From Deltaproteobacteria bacterium (GTDB taxonomy: Bacteria; Desulfobacterota; DSM-4660; Desulfatiglandales; HGW-15), in the NCBI GenBank assembly GCA_016931115.1, contig JAFGFM010000038.1, forward strand, positions 21,800 through 85,799: a stretch of 64,000 nucleotides of DNA, given 5' to 3'. Of the stretch, positions 7,923 through 17,200 are shown piece by piece. The notes under the pieces were generated by a model that saw only the letters and a program-made list of their open reading frames with translations, searched no databases and was not told where the DNA came from. Position 1 is the stretch's first letter. Every line of letters starts with the position of its first letter. The translations under genes were made by a program, and so were the position numbers.

Positions 7923-8756
7923 ATGAAAAGAAAAAAGATCATAGGACTGGTTTGCTGTGTTGCCTTAATATTTCTTGGCTTTATATTTCAGGGCAACCTG
8001 AGTCTCTATTTTAATCTAGCCGCTCTGTTTATAGTAATTGGAGGCACTGCTGGCGCCACACTTATAAGCTTTAAAATGGAAAGCCTTCATAATCTATACC
8101 TGGTTCTGAAACGATCCTATCGCACCTCAATCAAAGAACCCGATGAGATAGTAGGGATAATGATAGATATATCTGTAAAAAGCCGGGCAAAGGGTTTTCT
8201 TTCACTTCAGAAAGAGGAAGAAGAGACCTCAATTCTTTTTTTAAGACGCGCACTGGGGTTTATTGTTGACGGGTATCCTGCAAAAGAGATAGCGGATATT
8301 TTAAACACGGAGATGTCATTCTTCAAAATACGCAGGGAAGAATCTGAAAGGATCTTGAGAACAATAGCCGAAATGTGTCCCTCATTTGGCCTTATAGGCA
8401 GTATAGTCGGTTTAGTCGGCCTGATCGCTGGCATAGGAGACCCTTCCATTATCATAAAAACAGTCCCTATTGCCCTTGTATCCACTCTATATGGCATAAT
8501 ATTTTCGAATTTCTTTTTACTTCCATTTGCCGCGAATCTCAGGGAGAGGACCAATCATGAACTCCTGCTTCAAAGAATGATCCTGTCAGGTATCCTGGGT
8601 ATTGAGGGCAAAATGCATCCGAGGATGCTGGAGGTAAAACTCAAGTCCTTCCTTACCCCGTCTCTAAGGAACAACAAGCTTGTATCGATTGACAGGATTC
8701 GGAATAAACTTAAAATGGATGATGACTCAGAAAAGTCCTGTATGAGCAACTTCTGA
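7923..8756 (+). CDS. MotA-like stator/TolQ-ExbB superfamily protein
   Basis: 277 aa polytopic membrane protein. Two N-terminal helices ('IIGLVCCVALIFLGFIF', 'LAALFIVIGGTAGATLI') are followed by a large cytoplasmic loop and two C-terminal helices ('FGLIGSIVGLVGLIAGI', 'IALVSTLYGIIFSNFF'). This is the MotA topology, and the 'P-x-x-GLIGSIVGLVGL' region is the conserved proton-channel segment. It lies downstream of the MotB-like gene, the reverse of the usual motA-motB order, and no flagellar gene is nearby. It could drive flagella encoded elsewhere, gliding, or another process. Confidence 0.85.
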   Translation: MKRKKIIGLVCCVALIFLGFIFQGNLSLYFNLAALFIVIGGTAGATLISFKMESLHNLYLVLKRSYRTSIKEPDEIVGIMIDISVKSRAKGFLSLQKEEEETSILFLRRALGFIVDGYPAKEIADILNTEMSFFKIRREESERILRTIAEMCPSFGLIGSIVGLVGLIAGIGDPSIIIKTVPIALVSTLYGIIFSNFFLLPFAANLRERTNHELLLQRMILSGILGIEGKMHPRMLEVKLKSFLTPSLRNNKLVSIDRIRNKLKMDDDSEKSCMSNF

Positions 8757-8776
8757 TTAGCAAAGACTTTTTGTTT

Positions 8777-8871
8777 AACCGCGAATGGACGCGAACAAAC
8801 GCGAAATTTTTAATGCTAAAGCTAAGATTTTATTAGCGTTCATTAGCGTTCATTAGCGTTTATTAGCGGTT
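8777..8871. repeat. Palindromic repeat element, copy 2 (AACCGCGAATGAACG family)
   Basis: Begins AACCGCGAATGGACGCG and shares the core CGCGAAATTTTTAA with copy 1. It ends in three GCGTTCATTA-type units and TTAGCGGTT, so the ends are inverted repeats. It lies between the converging motA-like and ttcA-like genes and overlaps the 3' end of the latter by 19 bases. Read on the minus strand it encodes 'TANKR' and the stop. Confidence 0.85.
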
Positions 8872-9596
8872 CCTTTCAAGAGATACTTAGTCTTTACATT
8901 CTGAAGGGCATGGAATATATTGCCCTTTATCTTTCTGTTGCTCCTGTAAAGGGTGGTAAGCATATTTTTTATCTCTTCACGCTTTGATCTGCCTGATGTG
9001 GGGCAGCAGGTCTCAATATCAGGAAACTCCATATCTTTTGCATATCTCTTAATCAAGTTTTCATCAGCCATAAAGAGGGGCCTTATTATTCTTATCTTTC
9101 CATCAAAGAAATCCTGCACAGGGAGCATGGTGCTTATAGAACCACCATAGAACATGTTTATAAAGAGGGTTTCTATTATGTCATCCTTATGATGACCAAG
9201 TGCGATTTTGTTGCACCCCAGTTCTGCGGCGAGTTTAAACACATGCTTTCTTCTCTGCCTGGCGCAGAAAAAGCATGGGTTTTCAAGGTTCTCAGGGCTG
9301 TGTGCCCTTGGCCCGAAGTCCCCTGTGATTATCCTGTAGCTGAAGCCATGCTCCTCAAAATATGCCTCTATCTTACGGGCGTTATCCCCGCCAAATCCAG
9401 GGTCAACATGAACTGCTAATATCTCATATTTTATGGGAAGCCTCGCAAGTCTTTCATTCATCAGCCACAAAAGGGACATGCTGTCTTTCCCGCCTGACAC
9501 AGAAACAAGTATCTTATCACCCTCTTCGGTCATGCTGTATTTATGGATGGCTTTACCCATAAGCCTCTTCATCTCCTTATGGGCAAACCCACTCAT
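8853..9596 (-). CDS. TtcA-like tRNA-thiolation PP-loop protein
   Basis: ATP-pyrophosphatase of the TtcA/TilS superfamily, 247 aa. The PP-loop is 'VSVSGGKDSMSLLWLM'. The TtcA-type cysteine pair is in 'CFFCARQRRK', followed by 'ALGHHKDDIIETLFINMFYGG'. TtcA thiolates C32 of tRNA using an Fe-S cluster. The start ATG overlaps the yggS stop by four bases. The last five codons come from repeat element copy 2. Exact substrate is not certain because several TtcA-like subfamilies exist. Confidence 0.88.
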   Translation of the reverse strand: MSGFAHKEMKRLMGKAIHKYSMTEEGDKILVSVSGGKDSMSLLWLMNERLARLPIKYEILAVHVDPGFGGDNARKIEAYFEEHGFSYRIITGDFGPRAHSPENLENPCFFCARQRRKHVFKLAAELGCNKIALGHHKDDIIETLFINMFYGGSISTMLPVQDFFDGKIRIIRPLFMADENLIKRYAKDMEFPDIETCCPTSGRSKREEIKNMLTTLYRSNRKIKGNIFHALQNVKTKYLLKGTANKR

Positions 9597-10252
9597 TTGT
9601 AATCCCGCGCACCGAAAAGCCTTGTGCCTATCCTTACAAGGTTTGCTCCCTCCTCTATTGCAATTTTGTAAGAGTCTGACATTCCCATGGAAAGGTACTT
9701 CATCTCTGCCCCTTCCAGGTTTTCATCTTTTATATGGTCAAATATCTCTCTTGTTTTTCTGAAGCAGGGCCTGAGCGCTTCAGGGTCTGTAGTGAGCGGC
9801 CCCATTGTCATGAGCCCCATAACACGGATATTTGAGAGGGTAGCGATCTCCTTTATGAGAGTTATGGCGCTATCAGGCATAACGCCTGCCTTCTGATCCT
9901 CCTCTCCGCTGTTTATCTCTATGAGCACTGGCATGGTCTTGCCCATCTCTTTACATGCCCTGTCTACAAGGGTACAGAGCTTCATGGAGTCTATGGTCTC
10001 TATCATGTCAAAGATGGTTACAGCCTTTTTAACCTTGTTCTTCTGCAGGTGGCCGATCATGTGCCATTTAACTCTATTTCCTATTTTATTAAATGCTTGC
10101 TCTGCCTCCTGCACATAGTTTTCACCCACTATCGTGAGCCCTGCATCAATGGCCTCCATGATTTCGGAAGGCGTTCTTGTCTTGGCAGCTCCCACAAGGG
10201 TTACCCCCTGAGGCAGCCCTGCAAGTATCATTTTTACCTCTTCCCTTATCAT
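9593..10252 (-). CDS. yggS: YggS/PROSC-family PLP homeostasis protein
   Basis: Cytoplasmic PLP-binding protein with an alanine-racemase-like barrel that regulates vitamin B6 and amino-acid pools. The PLP lysine is in 'LVGAAKTRTP', and 'GENYVQEAEQAF', 'WHMIGHLQKNKVKK' and 'MGLMTMGPL' are conserved. The track ORF starts at 10333 inside the upstream gene. I start at the ATG at 10252 (219 aa, the usual length) because GGAG lies just ahead of it and it falls after the preceding stop at 10272. It is the middle gene of the HDAC-yggS-ttcA-like operon. Confidence 0.92.
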   Translation of the reverse strand: MIREEVKMILAGLPQGVTLVGAAKTRTPSEIMEAIDAGLTIVGENYVQEAEQAFNKIGNRVKWHMIGHLQKNKVKKAVTIFDMIETIDSMKLCTLVDRACKEMGKTMPVLIEINSGEEDQKAGVMPDSAITLIKEIATLSNIRVMGLMTMGPLTTDPEALRPCFRKTREIFDHIKDENLEGAEMKYLSMGMSDSYKIAIEEGANLVRIGTRLFGARDYK

Positions 10253-10271
10253 CCCTTTCTCCAGCTGCCCC

Positions 10272-11318
10272 TTACTGTAAATCTTTCCAGAAATCCCTGT
10301 GAACTTCAAGAACAGGCCTAAGGGCAGAATCAACTATTGTATTATTTGCCTTTTGCAGCATGGCTTCAGGATTGGTTTTGCTGATGTCAGCAAGTTCTTC
10401 AAGTACCGACTTTACAGAATTTCTCTGCCCCCTGATATCATATCCGCCCTCAAGGGTAATTACCATTCTGCCATTACAGCAGGTATCAGCAATATCCATC
10501 AGAACCCTGGTAAGGCCGGCAAAACCCTGTGGAGTAACACTCATATTGCTCAAGGGATCATGCACATGTATATCAAACCCGGCAGAGACAAGTATCAGAT
10601 CAGGCATGAACTTTAACGCAACTGGTTTGAGTACCCTGTTATAGATGGATACAAAATCGCCGTCACCAAACCCTGTGGATAGAGGAACATTTACCGTGTA
10701 ACCAGCCCCTTTGCCTGAGCCAACTTCACCATAGGAACCGGTGCCAGGATAATAAGGATACTGGTGGGTGGAAAAATAGAGTATGGTATCATCCCTCTCA
10801 AAGGAGTGCTGGGTGCCGTTTCCATGATGAACATCCCAGTCCACAATAAGCACCCGGTTCAGCTTCAGGGTTTTTCTTGCATACATGGCGGCAACAGCAA
10901 TATTATTGAATAGACAGAATCCCATTGCAGCAGAACGCTCTGCATGGTGTCCGGGAGGTCTTACAAGGGCAAATGCATTGTCCAGTTCACCGGAGTTCAC
11001 CATCCTTACGGCCTCGCAAAGTCCCCCTGCTGCCAGCAGGGCGGCCCTGTATGAACCTTTGGATGTCTGGGTGTCCGGATCAAGATACACTGTGTCGAGC
11101 CCGTCGGTTGCTGCGATTTTGTCAATGTAATCTGGGGTGTGAATATTTAGCAGCTCATCCCTCAAGGCCTCCCTTACCGGTACATTGATAAACATATCCT
11201 TCATCTCGCTGTCAAGCATCCGGTATATTGCCTCAAGGCGTTCAGGGCTCTCAGGATGGCCCTCTCCCATGTTGTGTTCCAGATACCTGTTATCACGAAC
11301 TATCCCGGTCTTTCTCAT
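10272..11318 (-). CDS. Histone deacetylase/AcuC-family amidohydrolase
   Basis: Zinc-dependent deacetylase of the arginase/HDAC fold, 348 aa from the chosen ATG. 'RPPGHHAERSAAMGFCLFNN' contains the paired catalytic histidines, 'VDWDVHHGNGTQ' has the zinc-binding Asp-His, and 'VSAGFDIHVHDP' the second Asp. Bacterial members remove acetyl groups from small amines, polyamines or proteins; the substrate here is unknown. The ORF begins at a TTG at 11336, but the ATG six codons on has GGAGG seven bases upstream. It is first in a three-gene operon. Confidence 0.9.
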   Translation of the reverse strand: MRKTGIVRDNRYLEHNMGEGHPESPERLEAIYRMLDSEMKDMFINVPVREALRDELLNIHTPDYIDKIAATDGLDTVYLDPDTQTSKGSYRAALLAAGGLCEAVRMVNSGELDNAFALVRPPGHHAERSAAMGFCLFNNIAVAAMYARKTLKLNRVLIVDWDVHHGNGTQHSFERDDTILYFSTHQYPYYPGTGSYGEVGSGKGAGYTVNVPLSTGFGDGDFVSIYNRVLKPVALKFMPDLILVSAGFDIHVHDPLSNMSVTPQGFAGLTRVLMDIADTCCNGRMVITLEGGYDIRGQRNSVKSVLEELADISKTNPEAMLQKANNTIVDSALRPVLEVHRDFWKDLQ

Positions 11319-11493
11319 TTCAAGCCTCCATATCAAAGATTATTTGAATAGGGTACTGCCCCCATGAGTTCAAATAGAGCATGCAATGGGGTATACACCT
11401 GAATTAAGCATATGCAAAACTCGAACTTGATTATAGGCAACAGGTTCTGATACCATAACCGGCACAAAACCTTAATAAAAAAGGTGTATTTTT

Positions 11494-11802
11494 ATGTTTT
11501 TTTTTATCGGGGGCATTCAGCCCAAAATTGCCTTTGTTGATAAAGAGCCTGTGTTATGCCCTTCGTGCGGTCTTTTAAAGGCCAGATATAAAAGGGTCGA
11601 TCAGTATATATCCTTGTTTTTTATCCCTATTTTTCCAATAAAAAGAGGCGACCCTTTCCTTTTCTGTGACAGATGCGGTTTGCAGACCCTGGGAGTGGTA
11701 ACAGGGAATCTTTACGAATATGACCAGCCTCTCTGCAAAAACTGCGGCAGCAAAATCAAAAAAGATTTTATCTATTGTCCTTTTTGCGGGAAATCATTAT
11801 AA
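11494..11802 (+). CDS. Small double zinc-ribbon protein
   Basis: 102 aa. One zinc ribbon is built from CPSC (near residue 23) and CDRC; a second, C-terminal one from CKNC and CPFC. Between them is the hydrophobic stretch 'YISLFFIPIFPIKRGDPF', seen in zinc-ribbon proteins of unknown function. No enzymatic motif. AAGGTG lies upstream of the ATG. It is followed after 26 bases by another small unknown gene on the same strand, probably co-transcribed. Confidence 0.7.
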   Translation: MFFFIGGIQPKIAFVDKEPVLCPSCGLLKARYKRVDQYISLFFIPIFPIKRGDPFLFCDRCGLQTLGVVTGNLYEYDQPLCKNCGSKIKKDFIYCPFCGKSL

Positions 11803-11828
11803 AGGTGAATAATAAAACAGAGTAATAA

Positions 11829-12137
11829 ATGAAAAAAAAGCAGAGCGAACAAAATGAAGAGATACTGAGCCAGATAGAGGAGCTTGCAAAAAACCTCGGC
11901 ATAACGGTCAGGTATGAAAAGATAATGAGAGAAAGCGCGTTTTTCCCCGGGGGGTTTTGCAGGGTCAAGGATAAAAATCTTATAATAATAAACTCAAAGG
12001 CATCCCTGGATGACAAGATAGAGATTATGGGAAGGGCGCTCCTTCCCTTTGACCTGAGCCAGATATATGTGCTCCCGGCTATCCGGGAGCTGATAGACAG
12101 TTTTGGTGAGAGCCAGCAGGCCAGCCAGCCGGATTAA
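11829..12137 (+). CDS. Conserved-looking hypothetical protein
   Basis: 102 aa, not recognised. It has a charged helical N-terminus, then 'VRYEKIMRESAFFPGGFCRVKDKNLIIINSKA' in fragments that read as a compact alpha/beta domain, and a C-terminal helix. No signal peptide or membrane segment. It overlaps the 3' end of the converging accA-accD gene by four bases, and it follows the zinc-ribbon gene. Confidence 0.6.
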   Translation: MKKKQSEQNEEILSQIEELAKNLGITVRYEKIMRESAFFPGGFCRVKDKNLIIINSKASLDDKIEIMGRALLPFDLSQIYVLPAIRELIDSFGESQQASQPD

Positions 12138-13969
12138 GCGCCCTTTTTCCCCTTTTGTCTGCTGGTCCTTTTATAGAGTTCAAGATACCTGGTAAGGGCA
12201 AGCTTCATCTCCTTTCTTTCACATATCTCCTGAATACCCCTGATCTCATGATAGTAATTGAGATTATGGTAGATATCCCCTGATATCCTGTGCAGGGCCT
12301 GCGACCTTACGAGGTTTTCATCCACAGGAAAACCCCTTGACTCCATCACCCTGGGGCCGGTAAAGATCACCAGCGCCCCCGGTTCAGCGATTGTTATATC
12401 ACCCAGTGCGGCATAGCTTGCTATTGCCCCACCTGTGGCCGGGTCTGCAAGGATAGAGATATACGGGAGCCCGGTTTTCTTTAGTCTTTCTACTGACTCT
12501 ATGGTTTTTACCATCTGCATGAGGGCTGATATGCCCTCATAAAGCCTTGCCCCCCCTGAGCAGCATACACTTATAAAGGGCAGGTTCTCCTGTATGGCAT
12601 AATCTACAGCCCTTCGGAATTTCTCGCCAAATACAACGCCCATTGAACCGCCGCAGTAGTAGAATTCACTTATTGCCATAACTGCCTGAAAGTGGTTTAT
12701 CCTTGCGTTGCCAGTGACAAGTGACTCCTTGAACCTTGACCTCCCCTCCTGCCTTTTAAGAAAATCCCTGTAATAACCTGTGAGTGAATCGCTTTCAAGG
12801 AGGTCCTCAACTGTGAGATTCCGGTAGAGTTCATGAAAGGTGCCCTCATCGCTAAGGCATCTTATCCAGTCCTCTGCACCCAGGGTATAGGAGTATCCGC
12901 ATTTCGGGCATACATAAAAATTCTTTTGAAAATCATTGAGTGCAATAAGCTCCCCGCACCCTTCTGTACGGCTTTCCTTTCCAGGCACCCCTCCGCACTC
13001 TATGAATTCCTGCCCCTTGTTTATCTCCTGGGACCAGCCATAATCGTCACCCACCTCCACATTACTGGAAAAATTTACAATCTTGATATTGGGAGGCACC
13101 TTCCTGAAAAAATGCTTTATGGGTGTTTCTATGTAACGCTTGATATCATGCAGGGTTCCGCTCCCCTTTAAAAGCCCGAATTCCCTTGCCCTCTCTGCCC
13201 TTTTTTTCAGGAGCTTTTTTATTTTCTGCTTTGAAAGGTCTTTAATGGCCTTTGTAAGAAACTCATTTACATATCCTGCCATCTCCTCCCCGTTTGTAAC
13301 ATTCTGGGCTGAAGGGACAATGCGTTCAATAACCCCAAGTTTTTTGAGCTCCTTTGCAGTGGGTTTCAGGATAGTAAGTGCATCATTGATCTTTTCCGCA
13401 TCCCTGAAAAGTATAGATGCCGTGCTTTCGGGAGGGGCAGTAGCATAAAGTGCATCATCCATCTGCCCCCTTATATCTGTATACTGTATTGCAAGGGCGC
13501 CGCCGCTCCCCCCTTCTCCTATCACAAGGGATATTGTCCTTACTGGTATGGTCAAAAATTCCCTTATAAGGTGCGCTATAAAAAAGGCCTGAAAATGCCT
13601 TGCTGATTCCATGGAGATATCTGCGCCGTAAGTGTCTACCATGCAGAAGATATATGTCTTTTCAAGGTCTGATGCACGTACCTTTTTAAGAATATTCAAA
13701 ATTGTGGAGTGATCCCCTGATGTGAGCATTCCGTAATTGAGCTTATTAAGGTCAGCCTGACTCTTGAGGTCATTTATCTTTGGTTTCTGCTGTCCTATGA
13801 CATAGAGATCCTTTTCCATAAAGGAGCAAGTCCCGGCAACAAGGGAACCATCACCTGTATCCATCTTTTTGAAGCCCGGAAATAGCCTCTCAATAAAATC
13901 CGAACTCCTCGGACGCATCGGGTGCCTGGTACGCTTTTTAAAAATATCTACAAGATCCATCTTTGCCAT
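12134..13969 (-). CDS. Fused acetyl-CoA carboxylase carboxyltransferase (AccA-AccD)
   Basis: 611 aa protein with an AccA-like crotonase-fold half (about 1-290; oxyanion motif 'GEGGSGGALA' at 151-160) followed by an AccD-like half (about 320-600; 'CCSGGARLYEGISALMQM' and 'ADPATGGAIASYAALGD'). It would transfer the carboxyl group from biotin to acetyl-CoA in fatty-acid synthesis. The alpha-then-beta order is the reverse of the plant/bacterial AccDA arrangement. The AccD zinc ribbon is altered: the second pair 'CPKC' is intact, but only one cysteine is present where the first CxxC belongs, and another lies 12 residues upstream. Another acyl-CoA carboxyltransferase role is possible. Confidence 0.8.
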   Translation of the reverse strand: MAKMDLVDIFKKRTRHPMRPRSSDFIERLFPGFKKMDTGDGSLVAGTCSFMEKDLYVIGQQKPKINDLKSQADLNKLNYGMLTSGDHSTILNILKKVRASDLEKTYIFCMVDTYGADISMESARHFQAFFIAHLIREFLTIPVRTISLVIGEGGSGGALAIQYTDIRGQMDDALYATAPPESTASILFRDAEKINDALTILKPTAKELKKLGVIERIVPSAQNVTNGEEMAGYVNEFLTKAIKDLSKQKIKKLLKKRAERAREFGLLKGSGTLHDIKRYIETPIKHFFRKVPPNIKIVNFSSNVEVGDDYGWSQEINKGQEFIECGGVPGKESRTEGCGELIALNDFQKNFYVCPKCGYSYTLGAEDWIRCLSDEGTFHELYRNLTVEDLLESDSLTGYYRDFLKRQEGRSRFKESLVTGNARINHFQAVMAISEFYYCGGSMGVVFGEKFRRAVDYAIQENLPFISVCCSGGARLYEGISALMQMVKTIESVERLKKTGLPYISILADPATGGAIASYAALGDITIAEPGALVIFTGPRVMESRGFPVDENLVRSQALHRISGDIYHNLNYYHEIRGIQEICERKEMKLALTRYLELYKRTSRQKGKKGA

Positions 13970-14056
13970 TATAGATGTCCTTTCAAACTAAAAATATGTG
14001 AACAGTGACAAGGCCACTGTCTAAACAGTCTGTTCTTTTTACCACATTCCCTGCCT

Positions 14057-14133
14057 GATATATAGCCAGAAAAAAAGGAGGGTTTAACATGCTTTTTAAA
14101 CCGGATCAAGCCTATATTGACTGGCTATATCTC
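14057..14133. repeat. Nested inverted repeats between accA-accD and the AsmA-like gene
   Basis: Outer arms GATATATAGCCAG (14057-14069) and CTGGCTATATCTC (14121-14133) pair with one mismatch. Inner arms GGTTTAA (14081-14087) and TTAAACC (14096-14102) pair perfectly. The element lies after the AsmA-like stop and before the accA-accD start on the minus strand, so it could be a terminator or an operator. Confidence 0.6.
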
Positions 14134-14244
14134 TTTATTTATCAGCAGGTTAAGGATCTGGTGCATCTTTACTCCCCCCATCTTCTGCATTTTCAGGGGC
14201 GGTTTTTGAGCTCCCCTTTGCCGCATTACCGATATTTTCAATAA
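14089..14244 (+). CDS. Possible small ORF with strong Shine-Dalgarno
   Basis: A 51-codon ORF (ATG at 14089, TAA at 14242), too short for the track, preceded by AAGGAGGG at six bases. Its N-terminal half reads 'MLFKPDQAYIDWLYLFIYQQ', and the remainder is antisense to the end of the AsmA-like gene. The ribosome-binding site is far better than chance, but the ORF begins inside a palindrome and has no recognised homologue. It may be a leader peptide, a small protein or coincidence. Confidence 0.2.
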   Translation: MLFKPDQAYIDWLYLFIYQQVKDLVHLYSPHLLHFQGRFLSSPLPHYRYFQ

Positions 14245-17200
14245 TCCTTATGGGGGTAAGAAGCGCCCTTTTGAATACCCCCAGTAGACCCTTGAGGTTT
14301 TCTGTCGGGACAATAACCATCTTAGGTTTACTCCATGGGCCGGTAACATCATAACCAACTGTGAATAATGTCTCGTTATCTTCTACCAGTATACGACCTA
14401 CAATAGGTATATGGCTCAGAATAAAATCAAGATTCCCCAAAGGCTGAACAAGGAGCCTTATATTGTGAGTCTTAAGATCGAGGTTCTCCTCCCCTGAGCC
14501 TACTGCATTGAAGGCCGGGCTCTTCATGACAAACTCCTCTGTTTCAAGCACACCCTTTTCTATCAGGCCTGTTCCCTGCAGGCTGTGAAAATAAAAGCCA
14601 TTTTCATCCTTCATCCCCTCAGGCCGCTCCATAAACTTGTCAGGGAAATTCAGTGACTCAAGTATCCTGGGAAAGATCATTGAGTGTTTTAAAAGCCCCT
14701 GAGTGATGGTGAGGTCATCAATCTTGCCATATAGGTTGGTTGCCACATGATTTTTTTTAGCACCTTTTATATTTAAGGATGTGTTAATTGTCAGGGTGCC
14801 TTTTATGCCTGTGTCATTAAACCCTGCCTCAGAAATGAGCTTATCGATTGGCTGGTTTTCAAGGGTAACTCTGCCGGTTATATCAATATTGCCAGACTCA
14901 GCCCTGTCAATCAGGCCATTGAGCGAGAGCTTACCCTTCTCAAGATCAGCAGAAAGCTGCTTAATGGAGATATCATGATCCGAGATGTCGATTTCCGTGT
15001 TCAGGTTCCTGAATGCAAGTTTTCGCCAGATACCTTCTGAGGCATTCAGCTTAAGATGGATATCAGGTGTGTCAAACCTCTTGCTGCTCTTCCCTTGATT
15101 GGTCTCCCCGCTGCCCATGACTATCCCGGTAAGATCCATATATTCGGATGTGATCAGAAGCTCGGCCATTACCCTGTCCCACCCGTGCAGCATTCCCTTC
15201 ATGCTCAGGGGGTGACCGTCCAGCTTCATATCACACCTGTTTATAAATCCCTTTTCCCCGGCAAGATCCATGTGGAATGAGAGGTCACCAATTGAAAGGG
15301 GAAACAGCTCCTTTTCAAGAAAGATGTGATCTCCTGCGACGTTTCCGGTAATCTGCATCCCATTTATCCCCTTTTCAGGGAAAGAGAGGTCAAGGTTGCA
15401 GCCAACCTGGCCTGTTAACTCTTTTTTCTTTCCACCTCTCTTTATCTCGATATCCTGAAGAGACAGATCATTGCCCATGACCCTGAGGCGGTTGAGCCTT
15501 TTGTCCTTAAGGCTGTATTCTCCTGACAGGTTAATAAGGGATTTCCCGATCCTCATCTCTACTGTGTCAAGTAAAAGCATTCCTTTATCAGGCTGGGTAA
15601 GGTCAAATGATATGCGGTTACCCCTGCCCACCCCATTGATAAGCATCATATCTGTTTCCATTACGAGGTTTCTGGTATCAACCTCTCCTGAGTACCTGTA
15701 TGACCCATTATCCCCTGTAACCGTGACATTTACCGGAAAGGTTCTTCTGAAAACAAATGGAAAATTGCCTGGGGCCAGGCCTGATTTTACAAGCCTGTTT
15801 ATGTCTGCCTGCCCCTTTATTTCAGCACGGGTAAACTTTAGTTCGTTCCCTGTTATCAGGATTGGACCGGCCACATCAAAGGGCATATCCCCGAAAAGGC
15901 CGCTACCATCAAAGCTGCCGGTTTTATCTTCAGGGAAATGAAATGTTATCCGGCTGAATTTTAACGGGAGATCTAAAGGCCTTTTGTTGTAAAGGGTCTC
16001 TGTGAAGGTGAAATCCCCTGTAAGTATCCTTGGCCCTTTCCAGTCTTTCCTGTAACCAATAACAGTTTTTGCAGAAAGCCTGCCTGTAAGCTCGCTGTAT
16101 GCATCAATCTTCTCACGGGCGGTTTCAGGTATAAACTCAAGGTGGCGGTGAGTTAAGAGCTCCTGTATATCAAAATCACCCTCAACTGATATAGTAAAAA
16201 CCGGGGGGTGGGCGGTTATACCTTTAACATGAACAGATGCCTCATTCACCCTTGATTGGCCGAACAGACCTGAAAGCCCCTTTACAGCAAGGTTGCCATC
16301 CCTGATATCAACAGTGGCAGAGACCCCTGAGACAGGCATTTGTATGCCCATGTTTGCCAGGGTGAATGACTCGCATGTGAGTGTCAGCCCAATAACAGAG
16401 CTGTTCTTTTCATCTGAAATATGCCTGAACTGATCAGCCCTTCCTTTAATCAAAATCTCATCCATCCTCACCCGCCCCTGTTCAAACAGGGGGAAAAGGC
16501 TATCCTTTAACCAGGGTGAGGTTATTTGAAATGGGAAGTAGCGGCTGAAGAGCTCTATGGGCATAAAGGGGCCTTTTGCCCTGAGCCTGAAATAGGGATT
16601 GTCTCTATTTCTCAGGTCTATGGTCGAATCAAGATCAAAATCAAGCTCTCTGTTTTTCATTTTAAGAGAGGTAACCTCAATGGTTTTATCCTTTATTGAG
16701 GCATTAAGAGTGCAGTTAAGAGAGGCGATCTCAAAGGACTTTGACCTCTTCTTATTGATAAGTGTGAATAAAACAGCCCTTGTGTCTATTTTACCCTCAA
16801 TGGTGATACCCTTTGCCATGCCGCCTGAAATATTCAGGGTGCTCTCTATGACCCCTTTTTTCATTGTTACATATTTTTTTGGCCAGGGTATCCATTCAAG
16901 GGGGGCTCCCTCTGTTTTCATTGTTACCTGCAGGGTGCTTTCAGAGATATCATCAGGATCAATTTCAGTTATCCCCTGCATATTAAAACCGCTCTTTTTC
17001 CCCCTGTATCCTATCTTTCCACTGATAGATATCTGCAGGGAGTTTGATGCGATGTTAGTACGCTCAACCCTGATATGGATCTTTTCTGCCCCCATGGCTG
17101 AAGGCCCATGCACCAGGATTTCAACATCCTCCATCTCAAGAAGCCTGAACCTCCCTGTAAAAAGCGAGGATATGTTAAATGAGCCCTTTTTCTCTTTCCT

